Source: Spirodela intermedia (lineage: Eukaryota; Streptophyta; Magnoliopsida; Alismatales; Araceae). From it: a DNA stretch of 64,000 nt. Of this stretch, positions 1-12,010 are shown in pieces (positions within the stretch are counted from its first letter, which is position 1; each line of letters opens with the position of its first letter). Position numbers and translations under genes: made by a program. The notes under the pieces were generated by a model, which was not told where the DNA came from, did no database searches, and worked only from the letters and a program-made list of their open reading frames with translations. Where the stretch lies: the NCBI GenBank assembly GCA_902729315.2, contig LR746267.1, positions 2,271,501 to 2,335,500 on the forward strand, written 5' to 3'.

Positions 1-710
1 TTCTCAACCATCTCTAGAGTGATATATGAAGAAGGAATGAGATTTCCACATATTAGTTTTTTCTTTACTGCATCTATTCACTATTTTTTGTTCTTTAATC
101 TCAATATAGGTTCTCCTTCTATGGATCTTTGAGTGACACAACAATTTAAACAGGGTTATATTTTGGTGATTTATCATTTTTTTTATAACTTTCATGTATC
201 TTTCTATTTCGTCCTATGTTGAGTAACAACATCAAAGGAATGTTCTTTACTGATTTTTATATGATTTCGTATTTTACTATTTTGATTGATTTCATCGAGC
301 ACACACTTCTTTGATTAATCCCTAATGACATAAGGATCAGGAGAGGACTATTTTCTCACCCCTTTTTCAATTTTCATTCCACTTTCTGCTCATTTCTGTA
401 TCCTTTGATGGCAAATTTGGTGACTTACTCGTCATAAAGGAACTATGTTTCTTTCTCCTTCTTTTAGTTTTGCTCACTCTATACTTTTGCTTCTTTTTGA
501 TTTAATAAGAATTTGGAACATAATTTGATATTAGAATTTCATAGTCGTCCTTGAGAGTTAATCCAAAGTCACTAAGATTTTAAAGTAATTTCCACAATAT
601 AAATATTAACTTTTGATTTGTTTTGGTTTAATGACTAAGATGTTCAGAACACAATGTTATGTTCTAAACTAATGAAAAGTTTTATGAGACTTATAAGCTC
701 TACTAGTGTC
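1..710. other. AT-rich DNA with no recognisable gene
   Basis: No coding frame with a known domain is visible on either strand. The sequence is AT-rich and runs directly into the start of an LTR at 711, so it may be the 3' noncoding part of an old retrotransposon, but no polypurine tract is visible next to that LTR. I see nothing firm here. Confidence 0.4.
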
Positions 711-875
711 TGATAATTATAAATTAGTAGTTGCATCTATGTATTAATATCTTATATATAGATGCTAATTAATGGGTAGAGAATATAATTATATGTGTTA
801 TTGACTCATTATGACATTCATAATATTTTATTATTCACAATTATACATATTATTTTATTTATTTTATTTCTATTA
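711..875 (+). repeat. LTR-C, 5' end, cut by the assembly gap
   Basis: From TGATAATTATAAATTAG onward this is nearly identical for about 130 bp to 46801 onward, including a run describing the same TATATAGATGCTAATTAATGGG segment. The two copies share their left edge exactly, which marks that edge as a real element end. It begins TGATAA like the other LTRs here. The rest is lost at the N run. Confidence 0.6.
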
Positions 876-885
876 NNNNNNNNNN
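876..885. other. Assembly gap (10 N)
   Basis: Ten N bases. The sequence to the right does not continue the LTR-C copy that stops here (compare 46930 onward), so a junction, deletion or larger missing piece lies in this gap. Confidence 0.99.
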
Positions 886-1563
886 TTGATGTACTTAGGA
901 CATAGAGAGAGATGATTGGCTGGTCTCTAGTAGATATTTGAGGACTTGATCTATTTGTGTGTATGCACATATTTTATCTTGAGGAGAACTATCATTTCTT
1001 TTTATGCATTTCCTTACTAGCTTTTGTTTCAGACATATTTTATTGGTCGAGTGCTTTAGTTAGAGAACCATTCAAGGGCAACAGTGTAGTAGATGGGGCA
1101 TAAAAATCAGAATTTTCTTCACTTTTCCCTTCTCTCACATGCATTAAGGACAATGCAAGACTTAAGTAGGGGGGAGGTTATCTCTTCCTTCATTTGCATG
1201 CATTAGAGATAATGCATCATTCAAGTAGGGGGGAGAAAAAAAAAATTCAAAAATGTTATGAATATTTTAAAACTTTTGCTGCATTGATTATTTGCACAAA
1301 CACATATGCTTAAAGAAACAAAGCCTAATGCTCCTTTAAAAGGGTAAGTCAATTAGAAAAGTTTACCTTCTCTAGATTAGGGGTGTGGATCTCATGAAAA
1401 AAAGATAGGTGAATTCTTTACCATGATCCTTATTCTTTGAAATATGAAGGAGTTTTTGGTTGTATTCATAGGTATGTGGTGCGACAATAAACAACTAATG
1501 ATAGTATATTGTGGATGAAAACGATTGAACTAGATCATCTTAGTCTAGTTATTATGTTGTGAT
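886..1563 (+). mobile_element. 3' noncoding region of a gypsy-type retrotransposon
   Basis: No protein is readable. The segment holds the pattern seen before the 3' LTR in plant Tat/Athila elements: an imperfect CATTGAGGACAATG-like inverted motif followed by a G-run. Here the pattern occurs twice. The region ends at a TGATAAGTC LTR-like start at 1564. Confidence 0.45.
1139..1236 (+). repeat. Duplicated polypurine-tract-like unit
   Basis: Two direct copies, 1139-1178 and 1197-1236, each with a GCATTA(A/G)(G/A)GA.AATGCA motif, then AAGTAGGGGGGAG. They are spaced 58 bp apart. In related elements the G-run is the plus-strand primer or a relic of it. Confidence 0.55.
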
Positions 1564-1863
1564 TGATAAGTCTTCATTATCTGTATTTACCTTATATTTA
1601 TCAATATTTAGTGCATAAAATTAACAGAAATAATACATGTTACATTTAATTCGTACATATTTAGATCATTCATACGTAAACATGCATTTTAATATTTTTA
1701 ATATTATTTTAAGATAATTAATTTTAAATAATTATGCATGAAATATTTTTTATGTGAGCTTTAGGATTTTCTATAATTTATTCTGGATTTCTGAAATTTT
1801 CTAGAATTTCTCATAATTTCTAAGAGTTTTTGATATAAACGTCTAAAATAAAAGAAAATCAGA
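1564..1863 (+). repeat. LTR-like start fragment
   Basis: The first 17 bases (TGATAAGTCTTCATTAT) are identical to the start of the LTR-A family, then the sequence departs completely. It is AT-rich and leads into the GC-rich upstream region of the kinase gene. No matching right end was found, so it is either a short LTR relic or a different LTR family sharing its terminus. Confidence 0.35.
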
Positions 1864-2462
1864 ATGAGTTGGGCTGGGCCGAGCCAAGTGACCCAATGGG
1901 CCGGAATATTCAGAGGCTAAAAGTTAAACCATCAACAGGTCGACAGTGGAAGCAGAACCGACGAGTTAGCATGACACTTAAGCAGATGTGGGACACGTGG
2001 CTCACACGGATTCGACGACATTTCAATGGACATCGTGAACAGAAATTGGCACAATTTACGTCAGACCCCAAGAGAAATGTAATTGGAGATCCGTACCTAA
2101 TGGCAGAACGTAAAAGAAGAGCGGGTGATAGAGTGAGGCTGTCATTGATCTCTCTTTCTTTCGCGCCTTTTCTCGCTCCCTTTGTCTGTCTGCTCTCTCT
2201 CACTCTATCTTGCTCTCGCTTTCTTTCTGTGGATGCGTCCTCGCTCTACGAAGCACGGCGGAGTTCGGACAGCCGGCCGCCTTCTCCTCTCCTCTCCGTC
2301 GAGTTCTTCTGGATCCCTTTCTCGTGCGCGAATCCGGAGGAAGAGTGGGAGGCCGCATCCGGCGGAGGAGTCCACCGCCGAAGACGCTGAGGTCACGGTC
2401 GGCGCCGCCTCACGGAGAGTTCGTACGTTCTCAGGCTTCTGCTTCCCTGAAAGGCCGCTCCG
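1864..2462 (+). promoter_or_regulatory. Promoter and 5' leader of the kinase-like gene
   Basis: The base composition changes sharply from AT-rich to GC-rich here. A pyrimidine-rich patch (about 2148-2230, mostly C and T) resembles the Y-patch of plant core promoters and 5' leaders. A consensus splice donor (GG/GTATGT) at 2463 and an acceptor (TTTTCAG) ending at 2912 would define a leader intron of 450 bp. Several small open frames overlap this stretch in all frames; they have no family resemblance and look like composition artefacts. No clear TATA box was found. Confidence 0.4.
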
Positions 2463-3031
2463 GGTATGTTCTAGTGCCGTCTTTCGACGAATTCTGGCCT
2501 TTCGTTGATTCGGGGGTTATGTTCTAGTGCCGTCTTTCGATGGGTTCGTGATTTTCTGTGTCGGGGGCATCTTCTTGTGGACTCTTTGGATGGGATCTTT
2601 ATTTTCTTTGATTTGGACTTTCGGTTGCCTGCGGTGGTGCGGGTGGTGCGAGATTGCTGAAGAAAGCTCTGGCTTTCCTCCTTCCTCTTATTTATTTACC
2701 TTCTTCCGATTTGTTTTGCCGCTTCGTTGCTGATTCGATTTGATGTTTGGTCTGGGGAGGGGGATCTATCTTCTTCTTTAGACTTCCATCCGATTGCTCT
2801 TTGGGGACGGATGAGTGTTACCGTCTGGAGGAGAAAAGATTATTTCAGCAAGGTTTATCGATTGACGGTGACGGGTGAGCGTGTTGAATCAAGGGGCACA
2901 TTCGATTTTCAGATCGCTGAGCGATCGACCAGTTTCTGGAGAAGAACCCGGTGATTTCCGGCAGGAAACAACACCCTCCGTACCTGCAGCTCTCCCGAGC
3001 GTTATTCCCCACCCAGAAAAACCATCAGAAC

Positions 3032-4770
3032 ATGGTGGCGGGCTGTCCTGTTGAGAAAGCAGCTGGAATCGAGGGAGGAAGTGTGGACGAGGTTGTCGGG
3101 CTACAGGAGGAAGCGAGGATGTCTCCCATCCCGGATCGGGTACATGCTTCGACGTCCCTCATTCCTTTCCTTGACGGCGACTGTAGAGAGCTTTCTCTCT
3201 CCATCCCAAAGCACATCACATCTTGACAATAGGAATGTCCTATCCAAAATCGACAGGTGCAGGTCGGAAATTCTCCATTATACAAGGTAGAGAGAATGTT
3301 GGGTGCAGGAGGTTTTGGGCTGGTCTACATTGGACGAAGGGTGGCTGGTGGATCTCAGGGCAATGGGCCCAATGCCTTTAAGGTTTAGTTTCAACCTCCC
3401 ATCACTCCTGCCAAGGGAATCTTTAAATACTGCTGTTTTATGTTGTCTCTTTCATTTTCCTGCGGTGGGTGTAGGTAGCACTGAAGTTTGAGCATAGAAA
3501 TAGCGCGGGTTGCAGATTTGGCCCCCCATATGAATGGCAAGTTTATGAGTAAGAAGACACCCCCTACTGCTCTAATTTATTACGTATTGTGTCGATCTAA
3601 AACTACGTTCTTCATCTGACTTTGTGAATATGATTTTAGCCATCTCAAGGGATGCTATGGATTGCCTAGGGTGCACTACAAGGGCCGCCAAGGAGATTAT
3701 TTCGTCATGGTTGGCGTAGAGTCTTTCATTTTATTGTTTCCTCGAATTATGCTTTTTATTGAAAGCTAATTATGATATTGTTGATGATGATTGCTGCAGA
3801 TCATGGACATCCTTGGACCAAGTCTCCTGGATGTGTTCATATCCATTGGGCAAGTGTAAGAAAATAATCTTGACTTCATATTCAAAGTCAATATTCTGTT
3901 GAGAATTGTGCTATTGAGTTTGACTAACTCCTTGGACAGAATGCCACCAAATATGGTGGCTTGTATTGCTGTGGAGGCAATATCCATCCTTGAGAAGCTA
4001 CACCAAAAAGGGTACGTATGGCTTTGTGGCAGTGTGATATTTTTTCAATTAAATTTTTGCAAAGGTCACAGTAATCAATTCATTGCTCCCTTGTGCACTC
4101 CCCTCCCTCCCTCCACCCACACAAAAAAAAAAACATGCCAGGTTTGTGCATGGAGACGTCAAGCCAGAGAATTTATTGTTGGGTAAACCCAGAAGCTCAG
4201 GGGAGAAGAAGCTTTTTCTCATCGACTTTGGGCTGGGTATGTTGCTGCATTTAATCACTTCTTGTTTTCACCTTTCGCACCTATTGATTTTAGAGTAGGG
4301 TTTGTTTTTCCAAGTATATAAACAAATTCGTCTTGACTGACAAGTCCCTGTCTGTATCAACATCAGTGATATTTTTGTGCTTTGTTCAGAGCCTGTACAA
4401 ATGCTAATTGGTGTCATTAATATTTTAATCAGCTTCAATGTGGAGGGACAGTTTGTCAGGCCAGCATGTCAGCTTATGCCAACAGCCAGATAATTTCAGG
4501 TTTTTTGGGAAACGATATTCTATTTTTTCCCTAAATTCTTAGCTAAGAGGAGGATTCATAAAATCTTACCCCTACCTTACTATCTATCTCATGTTCCCTA
4601 GGGGCACAACACGATATGCAAGCGTCCATGCACATTTAAAGAGCATTCGGATTGATGCAATTTTGAAGGTGGTTGCAAACATGACATCACTGAAATTATC
4701 TCGCATATTTTTATTTTATGTCAAATGGTTTTATCTCTTTTTCATGGCTCTATCATCTGTTGTTAAATAG
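3032..4770 (+). CDS. Casein-kinase-1-like (MUT9-like) protein kinase, truncated, probable pseudogene
   Basis: Nine exons with consistent phases: 3032-3139, 3257-3382, 3475-3548, 3640-3709, 3800-3855, 3940-4011, 4142-4236, 4433-4499, 4602-4770, coding 278 aa. All eight introns are GT-AG and 84-196 bp long. Visible kinase motifs are the glycine loop GAGGFG (residues 52-57), the VALK lysine (82), the HGDVKPEN catalytic loop (172-179, HGD in place of HRD as in this family) and DFG (197-199). [18 protein letters not shown] and RYASVHAHL are signatures of plant MUT9-like/CK1-like kinases, nuclear enzymes that phosphorylate histone H3 in Arabidopsis. Oddity: RYASVHAHL runs straight into [10 protein letters not shown], which in family members lies about 100 residues later, so helices alphaF-alphaI are missing. 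The frame then ends after 33 unrelated hydrophobic residues, and the plant-specific C-terminal half is absent. The start was chosen as the only ATG in frame before the kinase core. A functional product is unlikely. Confidence 0.8.
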
Positions 4771-5358
4771 GTTGACCATGTTTCCAACAGGTTCAACAAA
4801 AACGTGGAAGATTATAGGTAAATCATGAAGAAGATGAGTGTCATAGAAAGAAACGGATAAAATGTTTGATTGATGACAGACCATGACCATGTACATGTAA
4901 GAATATAAATAAAATCTGTAAAGTGCCAATTGAGAAAACATAAATCTCATGACTAAATGATGAGTGGAAAATAAATTTCTTCTGTAAAGTAGGACTTTAA
5001 GTATAAGTATGAAAGTTATTGTATTAACAAGTGTGCTGACCATCACATTTATGAGGATGATGAATTAATCATGGAAACTATTTATTAAAATAAGTTATTA
5101 TCTATTTTGACTGTAGTCGAATGTACAATTGTAATTAAGAGTTACATAATTCTATATGCAACCCCTATTAAATGTTTTTGAGCAAAATCTTTTGTATATA
5201 AATTTGTATATAGTTTTACACATATAAAATGAGATTTTTGCCTTTTTAAGAGCACACATATAATCTTTTCCAGTAAATTGATAATATTTTTAAGTACAAT
5301 ATTTTTACCTTTATTATTTGTTAATATAATATCTTTTTTTGTCATAATAGGAAACCAC
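4771..5358. other. AT-rich downstream DNA, no gene seen
   Basis: Follows the early stop of the kinase-like gene and ends at an LTR-A insertion. No further kinase exon or C-terminal domain can be read on either strand, so the 3' end of that gene is lost or lies outside the window. Confidence 0.5.
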
Positions 5359-7097
5359 TGATAAGTTTTTATTATCATGAGATAATAATTAGTAAATAAT
5401 ATAATTTTAACCTTAACTCATGATAAATAGATTTTTATTTTTTTAAAATTATAAAAAATAGTTTGTAATTAATTAATGTGATTTTTTAGCTAATTAGGTA
5501 ATTTTGTATATATTTATATAATTTTTATAGTCTTATTTTTGAGATAAATTAAGAAAAAAAATGAAAATAAAAACATAGCAAAAAGAGGGGGACTCTCTTG
5601 TCAATTGGGCCTATAAGTGGGTTAGAAGTGTAGTTGGGAAGAGCTGCAAGTAAAGGCTCGGGTGACTAAGACCAATGGGGGCATGTGTGCACCACTCTTC
5701 TTCTACGTCATCGGTGGCTAATCGAGTTTGAGGCAATGAGTGGTCTTACATGTGAGAGAAAAGTAATCATTACTTGTAAATGTGATATTACTATATATTC
5801 GTCTAAAACTTTGGCGCACAAGCGATGTGGGACTAAACTCACATCACACCTTCCCTTGAAAGGCTTCAAAGATTTTAATATCTAAATTACTCCTTAGTTA
5901 TAATAGAGATATATTATGACGACGTCACTTGATAAGGGCATTAGAGTACTTATTTCAATCTTTCTCATGTAGGCAGGCAATCAGCATAAGTTCAAATCCT
6001 CCTAGAGCCCAATGAAGGATTATCTCGACTTTCTTGTAGATCAATAGTGAAGGATTAAACCACTAAAATTATTAGATCATTGGTAAAAATTTTGTCAACA
6101 TAATTCACAAAGCATTGTTACTAAAATTGCTGAAAATGATTCGTGATAAAAAGATCATGAATCCATCGAGTAAATCATCTTTCATTGATCGATGAATAAG
6201 CCGCCATCGAAAAGAGGACAATCTATTGAGAGACGAGTCGCGGCCTCCTAAGAGCATATCGAATTAGATTAAGAGCCTCCTCTTGCTGCACGGATTTGAG
6301 GATGAAGCTCCTTAACACGGGGCCCACATCCATCTAGCTCTTCTCCGTCGAGTGACAACCGCTAGAGAGTCACAAAGTCACTATTTTTTCGCTCCGCCGA
6401 GTAACAATTGTCAAAGATGATTCAATGACCCATTTTATTCATCTCTAGACTTTGCAAAGATATCTAAAGATTGCCCATGTCGTCCTTATCCAAAGAGAGA
6501 CTTCGAGGCCGTGGACACTACACGACAATCTTTCCAAATACTTAGAATTCCCATGCATCATCAACACATTGCAGCCGTGATGATGGAATTCTATTTTTTT
6601 ACTTTCAACTTGATTTTTACTTCATTTAGTAATAATTTGTGTGATTGAAATTTACTAAGCTATATTTGATTCAATTACGATTCTTCTAGCTTTTACAGAT
6701 CTTAATTTGATCAATTAGATCGTCTATAATCGCTTACGTAAGAATCACTAGGTGGAACTCTATTTCTATTTGATTCGTGTTTGTCGGGTGCTGACATCAT
6801 CCTAATATCCACACCCTTATTTCTTTTTTTCACAAATTTTAAATATATTTTATTTTCATTTCTTAGTATAAAATTTATAAAAAATTATATTCTTTGAGAA
6901 AAATACTAAAAAGTTACCCAATATTATATTACATCTCTGTGGTCGACTTGGAAAATTATCACTATTTTTGTAAATTTTATTGAATTATAATTGATATATT
7001 TGTTCAGAAATACTTCTAAATATCTAAAAATTAGTATTTTTTAGTTTTGTAATTTTTAAATTTATGTGATTTACAATACAATGACTAAGTCACGTCA
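5359..7097 (+). repeat. LTR-A copy, complete length, long subfamily
   Basis: Runs from TGATAAG to GACTAAGTCACGTCA, about 1.74 kb. It carries an extra block of roughly 90 bp near 5870-5970 that also occurs in the copies at 43120, 44064 and 62269, marking a second LTR subfamily. The antisense snRNA-type promoter motif is at 5823-5833 with TATA at 5791-5799. Flanking 5-mers (ACCAC and AAAAG) do not match, so this is not a clean solo LTR. Confidence 0.85.
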
Positions 7098-7547
7098 AAA
7101 AGTTTGTCACCTTCCTATGGAGATCAAACATAAGGCTTATTAGGTTATAAAGAATCTTAATCTCTCTTTAGATGCCGTAGGTAAGCACCATATGTTGTAG
7201 TTGCAAGAGCTTCAAGAACTACCCAATGAGATGTATGAGAAGTCTCTGATTATAAAGCAAAAATGGAGACTTTTTATAACAAAAAGGTGAGCAGAAAGAG
7301 TTTTCACGAGCATCAAAAAGTTTGGCTTTACAATTCTCGATTGAAACTATTCCTTGAGAAATTAAAATCTAGATGAGATAGACCATACCTTGTGATTAAA
7401 GTTTTTGACTGTGGTGCAGTATTAATTGCAGATCTAAAAACTGGTAAAACTTTTAATGTGAATAGTTAAAGATTAAAACCTTATTTAGAAATGAACCCTC
7501 CTTCTTTACCCATTTCCACTCAATTATATGATCCATCCATTGAACCT
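7098..7547 (+). pseudogene. Gypsy integrase C-terminal relic
   Basis: In the plus frame from about 7110 one reads CHLPMEIKHKAY, then an LQELQELPNEMYEKS segment and later VWLYNSRLKLF-like and FNVNS-like pieces. These are the end of the integrase (GPY/F-type region) of Tat/Athila polyproteins, closely like 60187-60765 on the other strand. Several in-frame stops break it. The piece is interrupted on its right by the LTR at 7548, and its 3' noncoding continuation resumes at 9150. Confidence 0.75.
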
Positions 7548-9149
7548 TGACGTGACTCAGTCGTTGTATATTAAATCACGCAAATATTAAATTTATAAAA
7601 CTAGAAAATACGAATTTTCAGATATTTAGAAGTATTTCTAAATAAATATATCAATTATAATTCAAATTTTTTTTCAAAAATAGCAGTAATTTTCCAGGTC
7701 AATCACAGGATGTAATATAATATCTGGTAATTATTCAGAATTTTTCTCAATGAATACGATTTTCTTACAAATTTTATACTAGAAAATAAAAAGGAAATAT
7801 ATTTAACATTCACGAAAAAAAAGGAAATAAGGGTGCGGACGTCAGGATGATGTCAGTGCCCGGCGAACACGAATCAGGCGGAAAAAGAGTTCCACCCGAC
7901 GATTCTTATGTAGGCGATTACAGACGACTCAATTAATCAAATTAAGATCTGTAAAAACCAGAAGAATCATAATTGAACGAAGTATAGTTTGGTAAATTAA
8001 AATCAACAAAGTATCACTAAATGAAGCGTAAATTAAATTGAAAGTAGGAAAACAGAGTTCTGGCGTCACGACGGCGATGCGTCGATGATGCACCGGAATC
8101 CTGAGCGTTTGGGAAGATCGTCATGCAGTGTCCACAGCCTCAAAGGCTCTCCTTGGACAAAGACAACGTGGGCAATCTCTAGATCTTCTCGCGAAGTCTA
8201 GAGATCAATGAAGTGGGTCGTTGAATCGTCTCCGGCGGTTGTCACCTAGCAGAGCGGAAAAACGGCGACTTTGCGACTCTCCGGCGGCTGTCACCCGACA
8301 GAGAGGAACTGGATGGAGGTGGGGCGCATGTCAGGGAGCTTCATCCTCAGGTCCGCGCAGCAAGAGGAGGCTCTTCATCGCATCTGGTATGCTCTCAGGA
8401 GGTGGCGACTGGTCTCTCGGCAGATCGTCCTCTTCTCGACAACGGCTTGTTCGTTGATCAATCAGAGATGATTTACTCGATGGATTCGCGATCCTTTTAT
8501 CGCGAATCGTTTAGCAATTTTAGTAGTAATGCTCCGTGAATTGCGTTGATGAGATTTTCGCCGGCGATCTGTACGACAGTCGCGATAATCAAATAAAAAT
8601 ATATCAATTTTGACTCTAGAAGGATTCGAACCCACGTTGGTCTCCTACCTCTTCTGAGGAAGGTGTGACAGGGGTTTAGTCCCACATCGGTTGTACGTCG
8701 ATTTTTCGGGCAAATATATAGTAATGTTAGCTTTGTGAGGAAAGTCCCTTCTCTCGCGTGTATGACCACTCCTTGCCCCACAGCCGGCTGGCCACTGGTG
8801 ATGTGGAAGGGGAGTGGCGTACGCGTGCCCTATCGGTCCCCAAGCCAACCCGCTCGAGCCCCTGCTCGCGGCTTACTCCTTGACTGCACTTCCGACCCAC
8901 TTGCAGGCACGGCTGGTCGGTGGGTCCCCACATTTTTGCAATATTTTTATTTTTATTTCTTGTTCTTCATTTATCTCAAAAGTAAGACTGTAAAAATCAT
9001 ATAAAATCACATAATTACCTAAAAATTCACGTTAATCAATTGAAAACCAAAAATCATTCTTTAACACAAATATAAGTCTATTTATCATGAGTTAAGGCTA
9101 AAACTATATTATTTACTAATTATTAACTCATGATAATGAAGACTTATCA
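7548..9149 (-). repeat. LTR-A copy, probable solo LTR
   Basis: Reads TGACGTGACTCAG...GACTTATCA on the plus strand (reverse orientation), 1602 bp. The flanks are AACCT on the left and AATCT on the right, a 4-of-5 match to a target duplication. Host DNA on both sides is the tail of one gypsy element (integrase end at 7547, 3' noncoding DNA from 9150), which supports a single insertion followed by LTR-LTR recombination. Confidence 0.85.
8744..8937 (+). ncRNA. Candidate snRNA-promoter-driven small RNA in the LTR antisense strand
   Basis: Upstream element GTCCCACATCG at 8679-8689, then 25 bp, then TATATA at 8715-8720. The predicted start lies about 29 bp after the beginning of the TATA, followed by about 190 nt of GC-rich sequence with no TTTT, then TTTTT at 8933-8937. 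Element sequence and spacing match plant U6-type promoters. Transcription is inferred, not seen. Confidence 0.3.
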
Positions 9150-9846
9150 AATCTCAATCTTCTTAGAACTTCCCCTCCATCATGTACTCTAAGATGGCAT
9201 AGCTTTCTTTTTTACATTCCTTTTTTTTTATTTTTCTCTATCCTTTGATGCTTTTCTTGAGTTTTTATTAAGCGAATAGATCTAGCGTTCTTCTAGAGGA
9301 AGTGCATATCATGACATGGATTAATACAAAAGAAAATCAGAAGGATGAAGAGTGAAAATCAATTTGCACATTTAATGCTTTCTCCTTTTTCTCTTATATA
9401 GATGCATTGAGGACAATGCAACTGGTTGCTTGGGGGGGAAGAATAAATGCATGAGGGTGAATACATGAGAATACATAAGGTGCTATAATGCTTATAACTA
9501 GATGATGAAGTTCATCATCTTTCATGGTGCATATAACCCACACTCTTAAATTTAGAAAATCTACTTTGATCTTCTGCCAGATTTATGTTATGAATTCTTA
9601 TTATTAACTTTGAGTAGTAAATTGAATCCTTCTCTTTCTTGATTAGTAGTCGGTCGAAAAGTTTTCAGATTAGTTAATGCTTTTACAAATCATTAATCAT
9701 GATTAAACTTGAGATAAAGGATAGAACATGGTAAAGATTACACTGGAAAAAATAAAATAAAAATCGTAGTAGCACCTTAGCTGATTTTGTGGGGCTTCCA
9801 CATGTGAAATTAGGATCAACAAGGCTTGCAAAATACTTCTTGTAAT
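9150..9846 (+). mobile_element. Gypsy 3' noncoding region with polypurine tract
   Basis: Continues the element broken at 7547. It holds GCATTGAGGACAATGCAA at 9404-9421 and a G8 run (GCTTGGGGGGGAAG) just after, the usual arrangement near the 3' LTR. No protein is readable. It ends where an LTR-A fragment begins. Confidence 0.5.
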
Positions 9847-10370
9847 GATTCTTCTAGCTTTTATAGATCTTAATTTGACTAATTAAATCATCTATAATCG
9901 TTTATGTAAAAATCACCAGGCAAAACTCTATTTCTACCCGATTCACATTCATTAGGTGCTAACATCATCTTGACATCTACACCTTTATTTTCCTTTTTCA
10001 TAAATTTTAAATATATTTTCTTTTCTTTTAATTAGTTTAAAATTCATAAAAAAACATATTCTTTGAGAACATTTCTAAAATATTACCTGATATTATATTA
10101 CATCCATGTAATTGACCTAGAAAATTTCTACTATTTTTAGAACTTTGATTAAACAATATTTGATATAATTATTCCAAAATACTTCTAAATTTCTAAAAAT
10201 TAATATTTTCTAGTTTTATAAATTTTAAATTTCTATGGTTTACTAAACAAGGGATATTTTAGGTATTAAAATTATTAAAACTTTTTGGAGACTATGACCT
10301 TACGTTTAGTCCCACATTGATTATATTCTGAGTTTTGAGGTTCATATATAGTAATACTGGACTTGGTAAT
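9847..10370. repeat. Two LTR-A fragments in opposite orientation
   Basis: 9847-10248 is the 3' part of a plus-oriented LTR-A, without its last bases. 10249-10370 is a minus-oriented piece covering the snRNA-type promoter block: GTCCCACATTG, then 25 bp, then TATATA. The junction of the two orientations shows local rearrangement. Confidence 0.65.
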
Positions 10371-12010
10371 TGATAAGTCTTGATTATCATGAGTTAATAA
10401 TTAGTAAATAATATGGTTTTAGCCTTAACTCATGATAAATAAACTTATATTTGTGTTAAAGTGTGAAAATTGGTTTTTAGTTAATTAACGTGAATTGTTG
10501 GATAATTATGTGATTTTATATAATTTTATATGATTTTTAGTCTTACTTTTGAGATAAATGAAGAAAAAGAAATTAAAATAAAAATAAGACAAAATGGGGG
10601 AACCCGCCAGTCAGCTGGGCCTACAAGTGGGTTGGAAGCACAGTTGAGGAGTAACCACGAGCAAGGGCTCAAGTGGCTTAGACAGATTGGGCACGTGTGT
10701 GCCACCCCCCTTCTACGTCACCAATGGCCAGCTAGTTGTGGGGCAAGGAGTGGTCGTACACGCGCAAGAAAGGGACTTGATCAAAAATGTAGTATTACTA
10801 TATATTCACCAGAAATTTCGGCGCACAACTGATGTGGGACTTTTTTAACCCACGTCACACTTCCCTAGAAAGGGCTGGGCAACCGATGTAGGTTCGAATT
10901 CTCTCGAAACCAAAATTCATATTTTGTTTATCTGATTATCGTGACTTTCCTGTAGATCACCGGTGAAGGATTAAACAACCAAAATCACTGGATCATCAAT
11001 AAAGATCTCATCAACACAATTTACAGAGCATTGTTACTAAAATTGCTGAACGATTTGCAATAAAGGGATCGTGAATCCATTGAATAACTCATCTCCGATT
11101 GATCGACAAACAAGCCATTGTCGGGAAGAGGATGATCCGTTGGAAGATGAGTCGCCACCTCTTGAGAGCGTACCAGATGCAATGAAGAGCCTCCTCTTGC
11201 TGCACGGACCTGAGGATGAAGCTTCTTGACACGCGCCCCACCTCCATCCAACTCTTCTCTGTTGGGTGATAACCACCAGAGAACTACAAAGTTACCGTTT
11301 TTCTGCTCCACCAAGTGACAGTTGTTGGAGATGATTCGATGACCCATTTCATTGATCTCTAGACTTTGCCAAGAGATCTAGAGATTGCCTACGTTGTCTT
11401 TGTCTAAGGAGAGCCTTCAAGGCCATAGACACTACACGACAATCCTCTTGAATGCTCAGGATTCTAATGCATCACCGATGCATCGCCACTGTGATGTCAA
11501 AATTCTGTTTTCTTGATTTCAACTTAATTTTTGTTTCATTTAGTGATAATTTGTTGATTTTAATTTACTAAAATATACTTTGTTCTATTATGATTCTTCT
11601 GGCTTTTACATATCTTAATTTGATTAATTAAATTATCTGTAATTGCTTATATAAGAATTGTCGGGCAGAACTCTTTTTTTGCCCGATTCGTGTTCGCCGG
11701 GCGCTGATGTGATCCTGACGTCTACACCCTTATTTCTGTTTTCCTTGAATTTTAAATATATTTCCTTTTCATTTACTAGTATAAAATTTATAGAAAATTA
11801 TATTCATCGAGAAAAATTCTGAATAATTACCAGATATTATATTACATAGCTCTGATTGAGTTGGAAAATTATTGCTATTTTTGGAAGTTTTATTAAATTA
11901 TAATTGATATATTTATTCAGAAATATTTATAAATATCTAAAAATTCATATTTTCTAGTTTTATAAATTTTATATTTGCGTGATTTAATATACAATGACTA
12001 AGTCACGTCA
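10371..12010 (+). repeat. LTR-A copy, full length
   Basis: TGATAAGTC to AGTCACGTCA, 1640 bp. The antisense upstream element is at 10830-10840 and TATA at 10798-10806, again 25 bp apart; A4 at 10591-10594 is the antisense T-run. Flanks (GTAAT, GGGGC) show no target duplication. Its right neighbour begins in the middle of another LTR-A. Confidence 0.85.

Noticed and set aside
1869-2527. Several overlapping open frames upstream of the kinase gene
   Set aside because: Open in three frames and on both strands at once, with biased composition (Arg, Ser, Pro); this fits a GC-rich leader, not proteins.
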